Source: Pseudomonas sp. G.S.17
GTDB lineage: Bacteria > Pseudomonadota > Gammaproteobacteria > Pseudomonadales > Pseudomonadaceae
Direction of reading: 5' to 3'
Length of the DNA: 64,000 nucleotides
Assembly: GCF_038096165.1 (NCBI RefSeq)
Contig: NZ_CP151076.1
Location: forward strand, 2,229,501 to 2,293,500
The translations under genes were made by a program, and so were the position numbers. The notes below the pieces were generated by a model that did not search any database, had not been told where the DNA came from, and worked only from the letters and a program-made list of their open reading frames with translations. Positions 63,994 to 64,000 of the stretch are shown here, piece after piece. Within the stretch, counting starts at the first letter, position 1, and each line of letters opens with the position of its first letter.

Positions 63994-64000
63994 AATTCGG

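Overview
The window is GC-rich, gene-dense chromosomal DNA from a Pseudomonas, most likely of the P. fluorescens/P. putida lineage. That assignment rests on the gene families (a catR-catBCA-benR-benABCD block, an Anr-type FNR regulator with tandem-domain universal stress proteins, DUF2790 and DUF2934 small proteins) and on Pseudomonas-style REP palindromes between genes. It is inference; no rRNA, tRNA or other taxonomic marker is present.

Layout. (1) 0.2-3.6 kb: a LacI-family regulator, two perfect copies of its probable operator, an acid-sugar dehydratase of the talarate/galactarate type and a 2-hydroxyacid dehydrogenase. (2) 4.1-7.7 kb: a glutathione transferase and a short-chain dehydrogenase opposite an AraC regulator, then a GntR/FCD regulator. 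(3) 7.9-18.7 kb: an unassigned catabolic locus with a NIPSNAP protein, three 3-hydroxyisobutyrate-dehydrogenase-type enzymes, an aldehyde dehydrogenase, two carboxymuconolactone-decarboxylase-like proteins (one a tandem fusion), an MFS transporter, a cupin, a metallo-beta-lactamase-fold lactonase, an SDR and an MmgE/PrpD protein, several translationally coupled. (4) 18.7-30.4 kb: benzoate to 3-oxoadipate through catechol, with catR, catB, catC, catA, benR, benABCD and an enol-lactone hydrolase; a membrane GGDEF-EAL protein sits inside this block. A BenR/XylS-type direct repeat precedes benA.

(5) 30.8-43.5 kb: mixed genes, including katG behind a possible OxyR site, DUF2790, OsmC, a complete IS630-family insertion sequence with TA target duplication, a 5'-truncated SPFH gene, a flavin reductase, a fatty-acid desaturase, a TonB-dependent receptor and a LysR regulator. 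(6) 43.8-49.9 kb: an oxygen-response island with three tandem-domain universal stress proteins, an MgtC/DUF4010 membrane protein, a GNAT acetyltransferase and an FNR-type Fe-S regulator. Five FNR/Anr boxes lie in its promoter regions. (7) 50.0-58.2 kb: an ArsO-like flavoprotein monooxygenase, then an operon for a probable extracytosolic flavinylation/electron-transfer system (PepSY protein, DUF2271 protein with a flavinylation-like motif, membrane flavoreductase, ApbE, VIT-family transporter) opposite a two-component system. (8) 58.5-59.0 kb: a decayed IS1182-type transposase. (9) 59.1-64.0 kb: cytochrome bd-I type oxidase genes cydP-cydA-cydB-cydX-ybgE preceded by a sigma-54 activator with a cysteine-bearing PAS domain, a probable sigma-54 promoter and repeated TGCCA/TGGCA palindromes.

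The most promising leads for undescribed biology are the 8.2-18.7 kb locus, whose substrate cannot be read from the sequence; the DUF2271-PepSY-ApbE redox operon; and the sigma-54-controlled cytochrome bd locus. All functions are inferred from reading translated sequence and motifs; no database search was run.
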